Assembly: GCA_023846275.1 (NCBI GenBank)
Contig: CM043869.1
Location: 17,145,501-17,209,500, forward strand
DNA from: Vanilla planifolia
Taxonomy: Eukaryota; Streptophyta; Magnoliopsida; Asparagales; Orchidaceae
Direction of reading: 5' to 3'
DNA: 64,000 nucleotides
Shown: piece by piece, positions 14,501 through 29,500 of the stretch
Numbering within the stretch: position 1 is the first letter of the stretch
Layout of the letters: each line of letters begins with the position of its first letter
Notes under the pieces: model-generated
Told to the model about the DNA's origin: nothing
Database searches by the model: none
Seen by the model: the letters and a program-made list of their open reading frames with translations, nothing else
Position numbers and translations under genes: made by a program

Positions 14501-17500
14501 ATTACAAGCATTTAAGCATTTTTTTTAAGTCCATTTTATAGGAGTTCCATGAATCCCATTGGCTTCCTATCCAAATAAATACCCCCACTCATTGATTAAA
14601 AGGAAAAATGAACCACATTACAGTAAGATTTAAAAAAAAAGGAGTAGAATAAGGTAAATCTCATTAAAAATTAGACATTAATAATGCTACGATAATGTGC
14701 CATAAGACATAGTCACATTACAAGAAGAGAAAAATTATAGTGCAAACTAGCATATAACTTGCTAAAGTTATCACCAGGGCAATTTTATGCTCCTAACAAA
14801 ATTAACATAAATATGACTGAAAATATACACATTTCTAGTGCTGCAATCTTCCTTAAAAATAGTGCTAGCATATACTCTTAGCTCTGCTTAAAACCCACTA
14901 TTAAATGGATTTACAAGAGTTGAAAACTGCAAGGACTTTTGCAATGAGTAAACAAATAAAGTTTGGAATTGTAATAATGGGAGTATGAACAAAAAAAGAA
15001 CAATAGAATTTGATAAGATATTGGACATAAACAAGTCAAATTTAAATACTTATTCTTGATATAGAATAGCATTAAATAAGCTATAAAAATTTCTTACAAG
15101 TACCATGATAGAGGCCCTAAATTTTTTTAGATGAGTTTTAACTATTGTTTATATTTTTAATTTATGCACAAAAAGGTTATTTTAAATTTCATTATTGGAT
15201 TTTAATTATTGAAAACATAGAAATTGTAATGGAATTCACAAAATATGCATCGGAATAAAGTTTAAAGCTTTTGCCAAAACCCTTGATTTCAAACAATTTC
15301 CATGCCGTTTAAGTTGGAATTGAACCCAAATCAGCACAGAAAATTGCGTTCTGGTAGTTTTGACCCATTTTAGTATTTTTCTAATGCTAAATCATGCTGC
15401 TTTTGTATTTCAAATATTTCTATAAGCACAACAACAACATTGTGTATTTAGTTGGGGGCTTCCTTAATGAGTGTGTTATATAGGTTTCAATCCCAAACTT
15501 GACATTATTTGATTTTAGAACTTTTGTTTCTGTATATTCTTTTCTTAGATTATTATTAAGAAAAATTATAAAAGAAATTATGTAGCTTAATTGGTAGCGT
15601 GTTTGCTGCTACATAAAAGATATATATACTTCAAATTTGACAATCTTCATGTTTTCTTAAGGGCATATGTTATTATTTAAGAAATTATCAAGTGCATAAT
15701 ACTTATTGAATATGAGATTTTGATTTACGTATAAAAATCATGAGTGCCTAAATTAAATAATATACATATAAAAAGGGGTCATTTGAAACTTCATTATAAA
15801 AATTTTGTTATTGGAATTTATTGAAATTGTAAAGAAATTCAATGAAAATGTATTGCAATTAACAAAATTATTATTTGAATATTCTGAGTGTGGTTACGTG
15901 ATTCTTTTAGAAATCATCAAGAAGGAATTAAGTCTCGGTTGAAGAAAAGATAAATACTAACACAAATAAATCTTTCCACTTAACATACTGACCTTTGGTT
16001 CTGCTCCTTTTGGAGAGCATTCCTGTTCTTTGAGGGCCTTTTCAACTCTCTTTACAGCTTCCTTTGCACGCTCAATTTCTGCCCGTGCTATACTTCTTTC
16101 TTCTTCAACAACACGTTTAGCATCTTCAGAAGCCTACAATAATTCAGTCTTTAGTTGTTATGCCTAATAGCACATATGAATTAAGAAAATGGAACACCAA
16201 TATCCATTTAGAAAATTTCCTAGAATGGAAGCCAGAAGGTAAATAACAACATCATGACCATACCAGAAATGTTGCATTGTAATCAAGAATAGGAACTCTA
16301 ACGTGTGGTTCCATCTTCATTGTGTATTACATCAACTGAAATTCATGTTAAGATGGAGAAAAATAATAAAAATAGTTCATTTGATAAGAAAAGCAACAGA
16401 TGGTGGTTGAGCTTCCAATGTAGCCACACTTTGGTCTCAAGAATTGAGTTACATGGGAATTGTTCAAATCAATTGCTTCCATATACATGAATGAATTGTG
16501 TTTTGCTGACAAACCTATATTGCTATGTTCAGCATTCATTTTAACTTCCTAGAAGTAACAATAAAATTTATCATCATAAAGATGTCAAGTCAATTGTTTT
16601 TATAATGTGAAAGACCACAGAGGTCAATCAGCAGGAAGCTTGATTAATTCGACAGCCCTCATGAATGACTGTATAGCATCAATAAAAGAAGAATAAACCT
16701 CCTCGAATACTAATGCAAAAGGCAAATATCAAAGTCACATGGTTTGCCAATACCTTAACTTCATCTCAGATCATCAATGCAGCCCAAACAACGTAAATCT
16801 TAATTAAGTTATCCTGAATACATCTTGCACTCTTTCTCTCCAAACACTATTTACATTGCAAATCAGTCCTTTTGTGCTGCTATGTGTATCCCATGGATAA
16901 AATATGGAACTTTGTGCAGTTATTTCCATTACCACATCCCTCAAGATATCTTCTTACAATCCTACTTAAAAAAAATCTGAGCATTTGAAACATGCGTATT
17001 TGTTTTTGACAGGCCAATCCAAAATGACATGGACAATGACTATTTAACCATTTAAACACTTTTGAGCTCAAGTTGAAGCATGGCATCCAAGAACAACCTA
17101 AGAGCAAATTAAGGCCAGGCAAACGACCAAAAAACAAACATTAACTATTCTCTATTTAATGACTTTGATTAAGGTACATGCAATGCCTCGTAAATATATA
17201 CATATATTTCAACATCAAGCATTCCATAAAGTCTAGCTAGCACATTGTTAAAGAAATGACTAAAATGCTTAGTTGGTTATTGTTCGGCATTTAAATGGTT
17301 ATGGTTTGCAAATAAATATTTTGAAATTTCGAAGTTGACTAATTTGGTAGTCTATTTGATATTCTTTATTGTATATTATTTACTAATTTGCTTCTATTAA
17401 CGAGTTCAATTGTCATTCCTAAGAATCAATTGCAAATGCTGAAGATTGTATACATATGAAGAAGATGCAACAGCCAACGCTTAGTGGCAGATTTTAATAA

Positions 17501-20500
17501 TATTATGTGAGAAAATTAGATTGATGCAAAATCTCAGCTTCTATTATGCATATCTCATTCATATCAAACAATGAATTTCTTAAAGGAAAGGGAAATGTAG
17601 TGTTACACCCCATTTTTCCTAGGCTGATTTTTGGCATACATTTTTTTTTTTTTTTTACATATAGACAGCTCAGATCGTCCCATACCAACCTGAGTAGCCT
17701 ACGAAAAACATAGGATATAACACATCATTACACACCTACTTTCCTTAACAATGTGGATCCCATCTCCCGGGTACACCGTCAAATCAGGATTCATGACTTC
17801 TGAATTAACAGATGGACTCGCGCAATGTTACTCCTACTAGACCCAATACTCCTATCCCATACCGATAGGAGAACCGATCTAATAGAAGTCTGAACCCCCA
17901 TGGTAAGTTCCATAGTCATGTAATGACCTCACCATCAAAAAAAAATATATAACATCCACAGAATAAATATATAAATATGGCACTCCACACACCATAGCAC
18001 CAAAACAATAAGTAAGACAGTGAATGGAAACTACATCACAAGAATAAGATCCAAGTCCAACAAGTGCAACATCATCCAACCAGATACATAAGTCAGATTC
18101 ATCCTCACACAATACGTGACATAAGAATAATAGTCTCCCTGAATACATCCAATAGCATCAATCACACTAACCAAAATGTCTCAGAAATCACAGATCAGAT
18201 ATCCTCCACTAGCCTGCTGACCACGATCCCACCTAATCTGGGTGGCGTCAAGTCTGCCGAGCCACTGGAAAAATATAGATAATAAAGGAATGAGCTACGC
18301 CCAGTAGGAAAGACAGCTAGTAAAACTCACATGCAAGAGAAGGATAATAGCAAGAGTATAGGAATACAGCATAACAATGTATGATGGAAAGGCACTCTCA
18401 GTTCCAGACTCCGACCAACCACAGTCACCCCTAGTCACACCAGAGTAGCTCTCCTCTGGGGTTCCAGGTAGCATGCCAGCGGGACACGCCCATCTCTGCG
18501 CACGCATGGTGCCTAGGCAAAGCATGCCAGCGGGACACGCCCATCTCTGCGCACGCATCACAACGCCTAGCACCCGACACCACAGCGTCTCTCGTCAATC
18601 AATCTTCTGGAGACTATAGACAGAACCAGTCACATAGATCTCTAGCCAACGTAAGACACCCCTGCCACCCTCAGGCACGCAGGCCTACACACTTGGCTAG
18701 CCACGGCGAGTCACCCCTGCCACTGCCACTCTCAGGCGCGCAGGCCTACACTCATGGACCAGAAGAGATCGACTCAGCCACCGTCCCAAGAAGTCCTCTC
18801 CCAACAATTTCCATAGAAGCCACGCCCCTACAGTCATTGCCAAGCTATAACTCCAAGATTCGGCAACATGTGTCCAGATACAACAAGGCGCATACCAGTC
18901 CACATGTATACTGTGGAAGCTAAGTCTGTACCGCACAGTTACCTACCACAACCACCCTAAAACATCATATAGGGCCTATAGTAGTCCGGTCCATTATGCC
19001 AATCCGTGAAATATGCCAACATTGAGTAAACTGACTCAATCCATGCCATTGCCGTCCAAGCAACACAACTGTACTATCATCACTGATAACATTTTTTCCT
19101 ACTTCAGGAAATTTTTCTCTACATACGGATCTCCAGAATTTTTGAGATCGCTCAAATCCCAATTTCTCTTTTTCTGAATTTTTTTTTCAGAATTTAAAAT
19201 CCCGAAATTCTAATTACTGCATTTTTTTTCAAATTCCAAAAAAAATCAAATTCTGCCCTTTCTCAATTTTCCGAAATTCGGAATAAATTTCCGAATTAAA
19301 ATTTAAATTCACATATCCTTTTTCCGAAAATTCGGATTAATTTCCGAATTAATTTTTAAATTCCACATATATCCTTTTTCCGAAAATTCGGATTAATTTC
19401 CGAATTAAATTTCCTCCGCGCCGTTCGTCCGCGCCGAATCCCGCTGAACCGGTTTTCGCTGCCGGTTCGGGCCTTCGCGCCGTTCGTCCGCGCCTAATCC
19501 CGCTGAACCGGTTTTTCGCTGCCGGTTCGGCCTTCGCGCTGAACCGAGAACCCACCGGCCGAATAATTAATCCAATTTCCAGCCGACGTTTAACATTTAA
19601 ATTATTAATAAATATTGAATAATTACAATTACTTAATTAACTAAACCGAAATTAATCTAATCCATCTCCTTCATCCGCCCGGCGCCCGCGAAACCCTAGC
19701 CGACGATTCCTCCGGGAAAATTCCGTTTCCCCTGTCGATTTCTGGCGACCGAGATCAAAGAGAAACAAAATCCGATGTTCATACTATCCTAATGTTTCAT
19801 TAATGCCACTAATTTCTAAGGTTCAATCAAAATTTCCGCCGAAGTTTCATCCGATCCCCATTTTAACAATCTATGAAATTAAACAAATTTCAGCATTTGA
19901 TACTATCTTAACATGATTAAAGCACATAATCGAATCAACACATGCTCGGTAAAATTTCCGAATTCGGCGGGTATAATTTTCCGAAAACCCTAAAATGCTA
20001 AAATCAATAATTTGCATTAATCAATTCCAAAAACCACAATCCGCATGTTCCGGTAGCTATTTGCAAAATAATCCATATTTTTAATTTGCTAAATAACTAA
20101 TTTAAAATCTGAATTTCCTACCTTTCTTCTCCGGCACGGTGAAGCTCGCACGCGACCAACCGCTGCTCCTCGCCGAACGAAACCGGTACCAATCGATTCT
20201 CCTAGGTCCCGCGAACTTCCAGGTACAAAAAGCCCCTTGAAAGGCTGCCGAAAAGTATCGCCGTTCGCCGCGAACACTTCGTCTCCGGCCACCGCTCGAA
20301 ACCCTAACAGCCGAACAAATCAGGTTAAATACCTAGCTTAAACCGGTAATAACCCGTTAAGAACCCATTAAGCGCCGGTTGACCTTCTAATAACGCCGCT
20401 TAACCCCGATCAGCCGGTTAATCTCCACCGCTGTTCTCGTCCGTCCGATCCGCTTATCCGCGGCTTATCCAACCGCACGCGCAAACGCACTCGGCGAACC

Positions 20501-23500
20501 GCCCCCGCCTTCGCTGAACCGCTCCGGTCCGGTTCACGCGCGGTAAAAACCAAATTCCGGTTTAAAAATCTAATGGACCGATTTAAATAGATTTTCGAAT
20601 TTCCAAAAATCCAATTAAACAGGGAAAATTACTTAAAAATTTCCTCGGTGCTCCGAAAAATCCCCAGAAAATTTCAGAAATTCCAACAGCCTCCAATTGA
20701 GCTCCTGGCTCATCCTACTATCGATCTGAAATCATCCAAGCCACAATTGAATTATTGAAGATTAAACATATAATATTTTACCGGGTATAACATGTAGGTT
20801 TAGTAGAAACTGCCAAGTTATGTCCAGTGGGGGAATGGGTTGCGTGGATGTGAATTTGGAAGACTCAAGGGTTGCTGAAGCAAAGGGATCAAAATGGAGG
20901 AAAAACAACAGATAATCAATGAGGGAAACATGATTAGCTAGTTTTTCATGGAAAGGAAAAGGATAAAAGTGAGGATTTAACTTACTTGGAAGAATCACCA
21001 AAATTTTGAAAATATGAAAAACAATAGAACAAATATTTTGAAGGATAGAAAACATAAAATAAAGGGAGTGAAATACGTGAAAATAGAAGGGCAACACCAT
21101 GGCATACCTAAAAATATTGAAAATTACAAAAGCCATCTAACGAGAAGTTGAGAATATGAAAACCTAGAATGTTATGTATCATGGAGATATTAAGCCCAAA
21201 AAATCTTAAGTGATGAAAGGGATTAAGAGGTAAGACAACTTTAGGGACACCTTAGGCCTTGGAATTATCAATGGTAATCATTGCTAAGAGAAATGAAGCT
21301 TTTCTAAATCACCAAATTATCATAACACCAAGAACATCCTTTCATTTAATCATCCAAATATTTTAAAAATTACAAATATCATATTTGTATTAAACAAAGG
21401 AAAAAAATCAGTAACACATTATTACTAATATACCAACAACTTGAACCAAATCAATTGGAATGTAATGGATCCATCTTGTTGTATGATCACCTTTATTATG
21501 CAACCTCACAACCATAGCCCAAAGAATCAAATATTCTATAAGAGGCAAGATATAACTGCCTAGCATAATTAGTTCTCAAAATGCAAGAGATGGCTTGTCT
21601 CGATCCTTATAGTCAATGAAAATCCAAAATACATGATAGATGGTCTCGATCACATAATAAACTAGACATAGAATAAAAAATCAAAGATAATGAGCCATGA
21701 AGCATGAATTGACACTCTCAATTGTTGTTAAGATGGTTTACACATGTCAAATGTTGACACTCCATAAATATTTCAAGTCACAAATCTAACAATCCTAATA
21801 CGTGTCGCATTAACTTAATAGAATAATGATGGGTAAGTCAAAGGCTCTCTTTGAACATGCCAAAAACACTATAGGGACACCCACACAACACATCAAGAAA
21901 AGCTTTAGATATTATAGCCAATTTGAATTAGGCTATAGATACATTTTACTTTTTACACACTAGAGTCATCATATTATTTAACTTTTAATTTCAATCAACT
22001 CTACATTCTTTCAAATAATCACTAACTAAAAAATCACTCTACACATACATATACATTTCTTTTGTTTGTTTGGTGATCCCAAATTTACTCTACTTCTCAA
22101 CATAAACTTAAGCTCTATACTTAATAAAAATGTCAACCTCAGCAAAGATATCAACCTCACTAGAAACACAAATTCTCTATTCCTCTCCTCATCACATTCT
22201 CTATCCTAATCATGACAAAGACATCAAACTTGTAGGAAACCCAACTCCCCCTCTCTCTCTTTATCTCAATCTTTCTCTCTTCATCTTGAAGAAAAGTAAA
22301 TCTTGCTATTGTAGGATCTTTCTCTCCATTGCTGCACACAACAAAATGGCTCCTCAAGTAATAATTTTGTTGTCATATTTTTAAGACTTTTAATAATTGT
22401 CTATAGTTGCCTTAAAAAACCTTGGAAAATAACTTTGATGAGCCCAAGTTCAAGTTATTTTAATTGGGTGATCCAACTTCAACTTGGTGAGCTAGACTTC
22501 AAGGTAGTTCTTAATGAAGATGGAATTTCAACTCAAGAAAAAGCAACCATTAATGCCATGGTGTTAATGATGTTAGCGAAACCTAAGTTATACTTTTTTT
22601 GATCCTGCATCTTTCTTTTTTACGATTGATGTGATTAATATCTATTCGAACTTTTTTTGAAATGAACTCATGCATCGAACCTTATTCTTAAGAAATCAGT
22701 CTAATACAATCAAATCACTTATCCAATTAGCATTTTTTTATTGTCCATTGTTCAACATATAATGGGATCTTGTTGAAAGATGTTTTATTTTCATCTTTCA
22801 CATTTTGTTCAATAAATACTTGAGTTATGAACCTTATACTGTTTAGTGTAGAAGTTAAAATGTTATTTAATGTGCACATTCTAAACTTTTCTTTGCAAGA
22901 ATTTGCATATAAGTTTTAAGCATAATGCAAAAAGTAAAAGAGCATGCCTTGTTATTCATCTGAAATTATTTAATCAAATGTCATTCAATTTCATTATTAG
23001 TTAACAAGACAAATTAATCTTTATTTTTCTAAACTTTCTGGTCTTACCATCGTGTCCATGTCTTATATTCCTAATAACAATAACTTAGTGGCTGTGTCCT
23101 ATATTCCTTGTAAAAGAAACAACTTTGAGATGTCCACAAAGCTTTGTATAAGAGACAATCCTTGAACTTCAAAACTTCATCTTCACTAAAACTTTTGACA
23201 TGCATACAAGGGCATTGTGAAGAGGAAGGGGCTAAAAGGGTATTTGGATGGGGGCCCTAGCAGTTGTCCATGATTGATGGGAGGGATTCAATGGCAATAT
23301 GGGTTATGTGGCATTTTGTATTATTTCATTTGAAAGAATCTTGCAGTTTTAGAGTTTCTTGGTCCAAACCAACTCATTTGCAAGCAAGTTGGATGGTGGT
23401 GCGACATCAAAGTGACAAGGCAATGTGGATTCAAACGCAATAGGGTTCGTGTTAGAGGTGGGTGTCAGTGAGATGACAACATGTGTTCTGTTATTGAGCA

Positions 23501-26500
23501 ACTCGGGTGAACTTACTGTGGTTTAGTTGGTAATGCTTGTTTAGGTGAAGACATGCAGCAAACGAAAATTTTGTAGGAGTGGGAAGTTGAAGAGAGTGGT
23601 GCTACAATAAGGGAAACACAAAATAACAAATAGGTGCTCTTAATGGAAGGTATATATTTGAATGGTGCAAGGCTGAATAAAAAAACAAATCTTATTAATT
23701 TCAACCTAGATTATGCCCACTTAGCAACATTTAATGAAACAAGTATAGAACCCAACTTTAACTTTTAGAAGATCGTACTTATTATATGTTTATGTGTAAA
23801 ACCATATAACTATATTTCAAAAATCAAATAAAAAAATTATAGCGATGATAAGCTAAGTACGAATAATATAATTTTGAAATTTTGATGTTAAACGTAAATT
23901 ATTTATAATCTATAATACCAATAAAGATTATGAAGTTGACGAGAAACAAGAGAGAGCAAAAGGATAATAGATCTTTCCCTCTTTATAAAAGAGTTAATAT
24001 TCTTCCGTATTTGTAATATTGTGTATTGCACTAGCTTATTTTATTCTTGTATGAGTTCACACTTGGTATTTGTACTTTTGTCTAAAGTAGATTTTTTCTA
24101 CTATTTTGTGACATAAATCTAACATGGATCCAACCACATAAATTTGGTATCTCTATATATTTCTTTTCTATTTTGTAACTATTGCTCTTATCGATCCTAT
24201 TTTTGTTGTTCTCATATCAATTGTATGAAACTAAATCCTAACAAATCCAAACTACAATGGTTTGCACAATTCAAAGAGAGTGTTTCCATGCTCATGGAAG
24301 TGAATCAATGTTTTTTGGTGTTACTTATGCTAGATCATAGTGAACAACTTTGGAGGACCTCTCCTCTCTAAGTTTTGGTGGCTGCATTACACAAGTTTGT
24401 TCAAATGCCTAATCATCTCATGAGTTGAGAAGGCTCTCAAGTTTGATCAAAGTCCATGGAAACCTAGAGATGGTCATGACCAATGATTAAGCTAATTATT
24501 AGAAGCTAGCCAATGATAAGGAGAAGTGCTTCGAGAGAAAGGGTGGTGCCATTAAAGTAAATGGTTGTACGTAGGCTAAAAAAAAGGTGCTTTGATGGCA
24601 TAGATGATGAGCAAGCAGGGTGATGGTTAAAGATCCAATTTGCACACTCAACTTGTTTGAAGTTTTCCACAAAGACCAACGCTTGTGCTGCCCGACACGA
24701 GAAGGATGGGAATGATGCATGGTGGGGCATGTGTGATAAGACCAACAAGAATAGGAAATCTCACAACCAATAAGCTTTGCAATAAAGCTAACAATAGGAA
24801 AAGGAAAACACCCAAGCAAAAAAAACTCAATAAACTCCATAAAGATAAGGTAAGATAAAAAGTCCACAAGTAGCTAAATAGCTGCCACAAGAGTAGGCTC
24901 AACTACATGGAAATCTATGAGTATGAAATAGATAACAATATCCTAAATGGCATGAATACTTCGAATCGGTAAGCATCAAGAGGTATAAGCTCAAAAGCCT
25001 TACCATGTGATGCTCTTATTAGACATAATTATATTATTAAGATGCTAGAATTTGCGACCCTCATTAATAATTTGGTAGTATTAAGGTCTTAATATTTAAT
25101 TAAATGGTTCTTACTCATATTCTTAAGGATAAGAATCCGTTTAATGATGTATTATGCTTAACATGATCTAGTTCATCCTTTTCCTAAATAAGGCTGAATT
25201 GAATGATCAACTTCGTAAGTTCTAAGAAGCTTAGGAATATCAAATATGATGGAAAGAGGATCAATGGCAAGAGACTAAAAAAATAAGATGTCAATAATGA
25301 ATTATCTCTCACATATATTTTGATGAATTTTGACTCTTTTCCTAAAACTTAATAGTCCAGAGTGCCTAAACATCTAATAAGAAATGAAAAAAAGAAATAA
25401 AAACAATTCTAACAATAAATTATGCATGCTTCTCATAATAATAACATCACAAAATGTGGAAGAACAACTCCTATAGCTTGGATGCTCAAGAGATTGATAA
25501 ACAATATTCACATATAAACCATATGGCAAAGTATTCAAACTTTTGACAATTACACACAAAGCTTAAAATGCTCCACAACTAATTAATAGTCCAATAATAT
25601 TTTGATGCTCAAAAACATTTGATGAAAAATTTATGACAATCCAAATGTTCACAAATAGTTATAATTATTCAGGAAGTACACTTAGGAGAAGTTGGCAAAC
25701 ATATTGGCCCAATAAATTCTTTTTGACTTCATTGTAGGTAGTTGGGGGATTCAAATTCTAGTCACATGCCAAGAGGACCACAAGCACAAACTTATCCAAT
25801 TATACCTTTCAGTGAATTTGAGGACAATGAAGATGGCAGAGAAGTTGACCAAATAGCAATGTCATTGAAGAGTAGAAAAAATGGCAGCATTTAACCACTG
25901 AAATCACACCTAAACAGAATTAAGGGGTGTTTGCTGTCCTGTTGCTGGTAAACAGAGAAATGCAGCTGTTGGGGTTGAGCTGTTTGATTCTGCAGAAAAA
26001 AAGATAAAACAATGTTTTTATCTTTTTTTTTTATTTTTTCCAGTTAAAAGTGGGAAAGGGCTCTTAGAAGTAGGGTAAAATGTGAAAAAAATTGGGAAGA
26101 AACCCACAGCTTGAACAGGTTTGGCTTTCTTTTTTAGGATAGCTGAATCAGTGAAAAGAAAATGGATAGTTTGCATCCTCTTCGAAAATAGAGGGCTTCT
26201 AGTAGCTCAAATTAGAGACTTACATTTTGCTGTATAATAGTGGATAGAAGAGGGAAAGGAGAGCAGCAAGAACAGGAATGATGGGAATGGCTTCTTAAAA
26301 AGGAAATTGCAAAATTTTATCTTCATTGTAGTGGAAAATAATAAGATAGTGGGGCTGGAGGGAATGGTGTGTGTGTGTATGTCTTTGTATTTGGAAGCCT
26401 CAAGGGATGTGGAATGGAGGTGATCTCAACAGAGAAGGAGCACAAACTTGATAGGTGAAAGAGGGTAAGTAGATTATGTGAAGGATAGGAAGAGGACGAA

Positions 26501-29500
26501 AGTAATAACCAAAGGTTGGCATGTTGAGATTTGACATAAACAATAAGCCAATTAATGGATCACCATAAACAAACATTTAGCTTAAGCTGATCAATGGATC
26601 ACCATATATGTATATTTTAACAACCAAGCATTATGTTTCTAAACTCTGCACTTGATTAAAACAATGCTTGTATATTAACTGATGTGGCATATCATCCAAC
26701 TTACACTGAAGGTCATATACTCTTAATGGGATACTAAAGTCAAGAATAGACAGAAAGATACGTTTCTGAGTACTTATTCTTTCATCTTTCATTTTCCACT
26801 CTTATTATTGGACATAAGAACATTATGATTATTAGGTGACAAAAAACTCCATATAGGGTACTTTCGAAGCCAATAAGAACGAAAAAATATTCTTAACAAC
26901 ATATACTTATGAACTTAAACAATCACCAAAAGATTGAACTCATTTTGCTAATTCAATTAAGTAATTGAAAGTTGATAGCAATTAGGTAATTCTCTTTAAT
27001 TTATCTAGCTTTAAAACTTGTTTCTATCAATATTTTAATCTATTATTTTTTTTGAATTAATCCATTATAATTCATAAACTAGTCAACCAATGAGAAATAG
27101 CTTATTACATGGCTATTACTCAAGACATCTGCACATGACATCAACCCAACAAGAAAGGAATCAGAATTCTATAACATCATTTGTACTAAATCATACCATG
27201 GAAAAAGAAAGACCCAACCATAATATCTTCTATATATGAGCTAGATGCTAATACGCATTAGATGTGCTAAAGTAGCATTGAATATACCCTTAATGGTATC
27301 CCACAACAACGCTCCAAATAAACAAAGCATATTTAAATGCTTCTGATTTATCAAAGAGATCAATGTTATATAACATCATGATGAAGGAATGGTATGGTTG
27401 ACAAAATCCAACAATTTTGTTTTTTTTTTTTTTGTCTCCATTGCTTGAATTTGTTAGCATTACAAATATTATAAATGATTAGCAAATAACAGCCTAAATT
27501 TTATTTTGCTGTTTAAATCAAAAAATGATCACATGCTTTAGAAGTGTCATCAATTTTGATTATGCCAAATAGGTACACAATAGGCCATTTTAAAAAAATG
27601 AAGTTTTAAATAGGCACTAAATCAAAAGAAAGATGGTCAAATATTCATCATGATGTATGACACAAGAATTATCTAAATGCTTAATTAGTACTTGCACAAC
27701 ATATTTTTATCACATTGTTTAAATACTCAAAGACAATCTTGGACTGAGGATCCATATAACAGCAGAAAATTTGTGTTGATGGAGTTGCATACAAGACAAT
27801 GACTATTAAAAAAAATAAAGTATTTAAGTGTTGGAAGCAAAATCGGCTAATAGGAAAGTCAAAACTAAGACATGAGAGCACCCTCATTGTATGGACAATG
27901 GATTCATTCTTCTTTAAGACTACCTGCTTCATAAGGATTGCTAGCCTTTTCACTTCTGCTTTCTCATGATGAATCTCTCCTTCTCTTTGAGTCAACTGAA
28001 CTGCTAAAGCTTCCACCTATAAAATTAGCAAACATCCACTGGTTTATTACAATATTCAATTGATCAAAAAGTTGCGTTATAACTAGCATTTTGGCTCTAG
28101 TAAAAAGTTCAATTAAGATAATAAACACAAAACCAATGCTAATAATAATGTTAGTTCTATGACATTTTAGTCTAGTAGTAATCATATATTAATAAAAACG
28201 TCACAAATTCACTGTATGTGGGTTATAATTCACCAATATATTATTAGCTTGGTTAACTATGAGAAAAATATCAAAAACTTATGGACAATTTAACTTGAAT
28301 ATGTTTGGAAACATTGACAATGAGGCCACTTGCCCATCAAATTCATCAATGCATTAGCTAACAAGCTCTAATTGAGCAATATTTCTCATAAAACATCCTC
28401 CCCAAGACAAAATAACAATAAAATAAGCATTTGTGGCATAAAACAAAAAAAAAGAAACATCCCAACTCTTGAATGATAACAATTGTTTAATTTATTTCAA
28501 GGGTTGCAATAGGAACACGATGAGATTAATGAGACAAAAATATGTAATTGGAATATAATAATACTTGATAGACTGTAATAAAAACATAATATTTGAAATA
28601 AAATTAATGTGTAAAAACCAAACTATTCTTTGGCTTTTTGAGATGAACAAAACAAAAGTGTAATAATTATATGAAGAAAGAATTAAAAAAAAAACTTTCT
28701 AAGATTTGTATAGAAGACCTTATAGAGTACACAGCTGCAGAGGGAATGCAGCCCCCAAAAGGGGGGTTATGTCCCAACGTAGCATTGAGAGGTTGAAATA
28801 TAGCATTCCAACCTCCCAAATAAACAAATCCATTATGTTCCTTCAACACAACCAGCTATTTTGACGCATGAAGAGGAGAAAGATCAATTAGCAAGAAGCG
28901 AAATGCAAAGATCATCTTAACTAAGAGCAAATGCAAGAAGAATGAATTCAACTTCAACAATAAAATGTTGGTTCAAATTATCATGTGCTTAACTCTAAAA
29001 GGAACATCAATGAATTCACTTTTGCTGCATGAAATCCCCCATTCAGAAACATAGAGACATTTGGAAAAACACTAAGAGCATTTCACTATCATCATAAATG
29101 TTCTATGATATTTGCTGCACTAAACAAATCCGTGAATTCATATAGTTTACAAAAAAATTAACACTTGAACTAAATCGCTATTCTATGAAGAATTGTACCA
29201 TCAAGGCATATACAAGCCATGCTTATTAGCATGTATACAGAATAAAATAACTATACTAAGATTCAAGTTTCTGAATTTTAAGACATCTGAACATTGAACT
29301 TTAATTCATTTTGGTCATGCCAAGATTAACTTTCTAAATAACATGATACAATAAATGTGCTAATTTGTACACTAGAACAAAAGCAGATGCACATAAATTG
29401 CATAGGTCCATAAGAATGCAATTTTAGATGAAATACACAAGATGATGCAAATATGTTACAAAAATTAAATACCATGTATCTAAGTGAATATCATGTAAGT

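Larger units (their letters stand above)
6273..15992 (-). other. SCAB intron 4 (9.7 kb, repeat-filled)
   Basis: GT-AG, phase 0. From left to right it holds a 334-bp tandem duplication (6775-7375), about 1.9 kb of unremarkable AT-rich DNA (7376-9275), a decayed LTR retrotransposon in the plus orientation (about 9276-14085) and a SINE-like fragment (about 15580-15650). The stretch 14086-15580 shows nothing recognisable. Confidence 0.85.
17601..20792. mobile_element. Solo LTR, 3192 bp, probably Ty3/Gypsy
   Basis: It begins TGTTACACCCC and ends GGGTATAACA, a near-perfect inverted terminal TGTTA...TAACA, and is flanked on both sides by the identical 5-bp target-site duplication TGTAG. No internal domain or second LTR is present, so this is a solo LTR left by recombination between two LTRs. 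Length and termini resemble the long LTRs of chromovirus-type Gypsy elements; this family call is an inference. The interior (about 19410-20560) is far more GC- and CpG-rich than the surrounding intron. CpGs surviving in a region where they usually decay, and the unmutated duplication, point to a comparatively recent insertion. It lies in SCAB intron 3. Confidence 0.88.
16134..27923 (-). other. SCAB intron 3 (11.8 kb, repeat-filled)
   Basis: GT-AG, phase 0. It contains the 3192-bp solo LTR at 17601-20792. The rest (16134-17595 and 20798-27923) is AT-rich sequence with only short chance ORFs, for example 122 codons at 24499-24867 on the minus strand and 84 codons at 22130-22384, none with a recognisable domain. 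A short GT run lies at about 26370-26386. Confidence 0.85.

Noticed and set aside
18470-18570. CRISPR-like repeat
   Set aside because: Just two adjacent units inside a plant LTR; an ordinary tandem duplication.
20762-21136. 124-codon minus-strand open frame
   Set aside because: Phe/Leu/His-rich low-complexity translation overlapping the end of the solo LTR; no domain or gene structure.
22441-22600. Open stretch reading VIQLQLGELDFKVV and onward
   Set aside because: Short, in AT-rich intron DNA, with no recognised family and no start or splice support.
24499-24902. Overlapping minus-strand frames of 80-122 codons
   Set aside because: Three overlapping frames of hydrophobic character in different phases, no recognisable domain; chance ORFs or a very decayed repeat.
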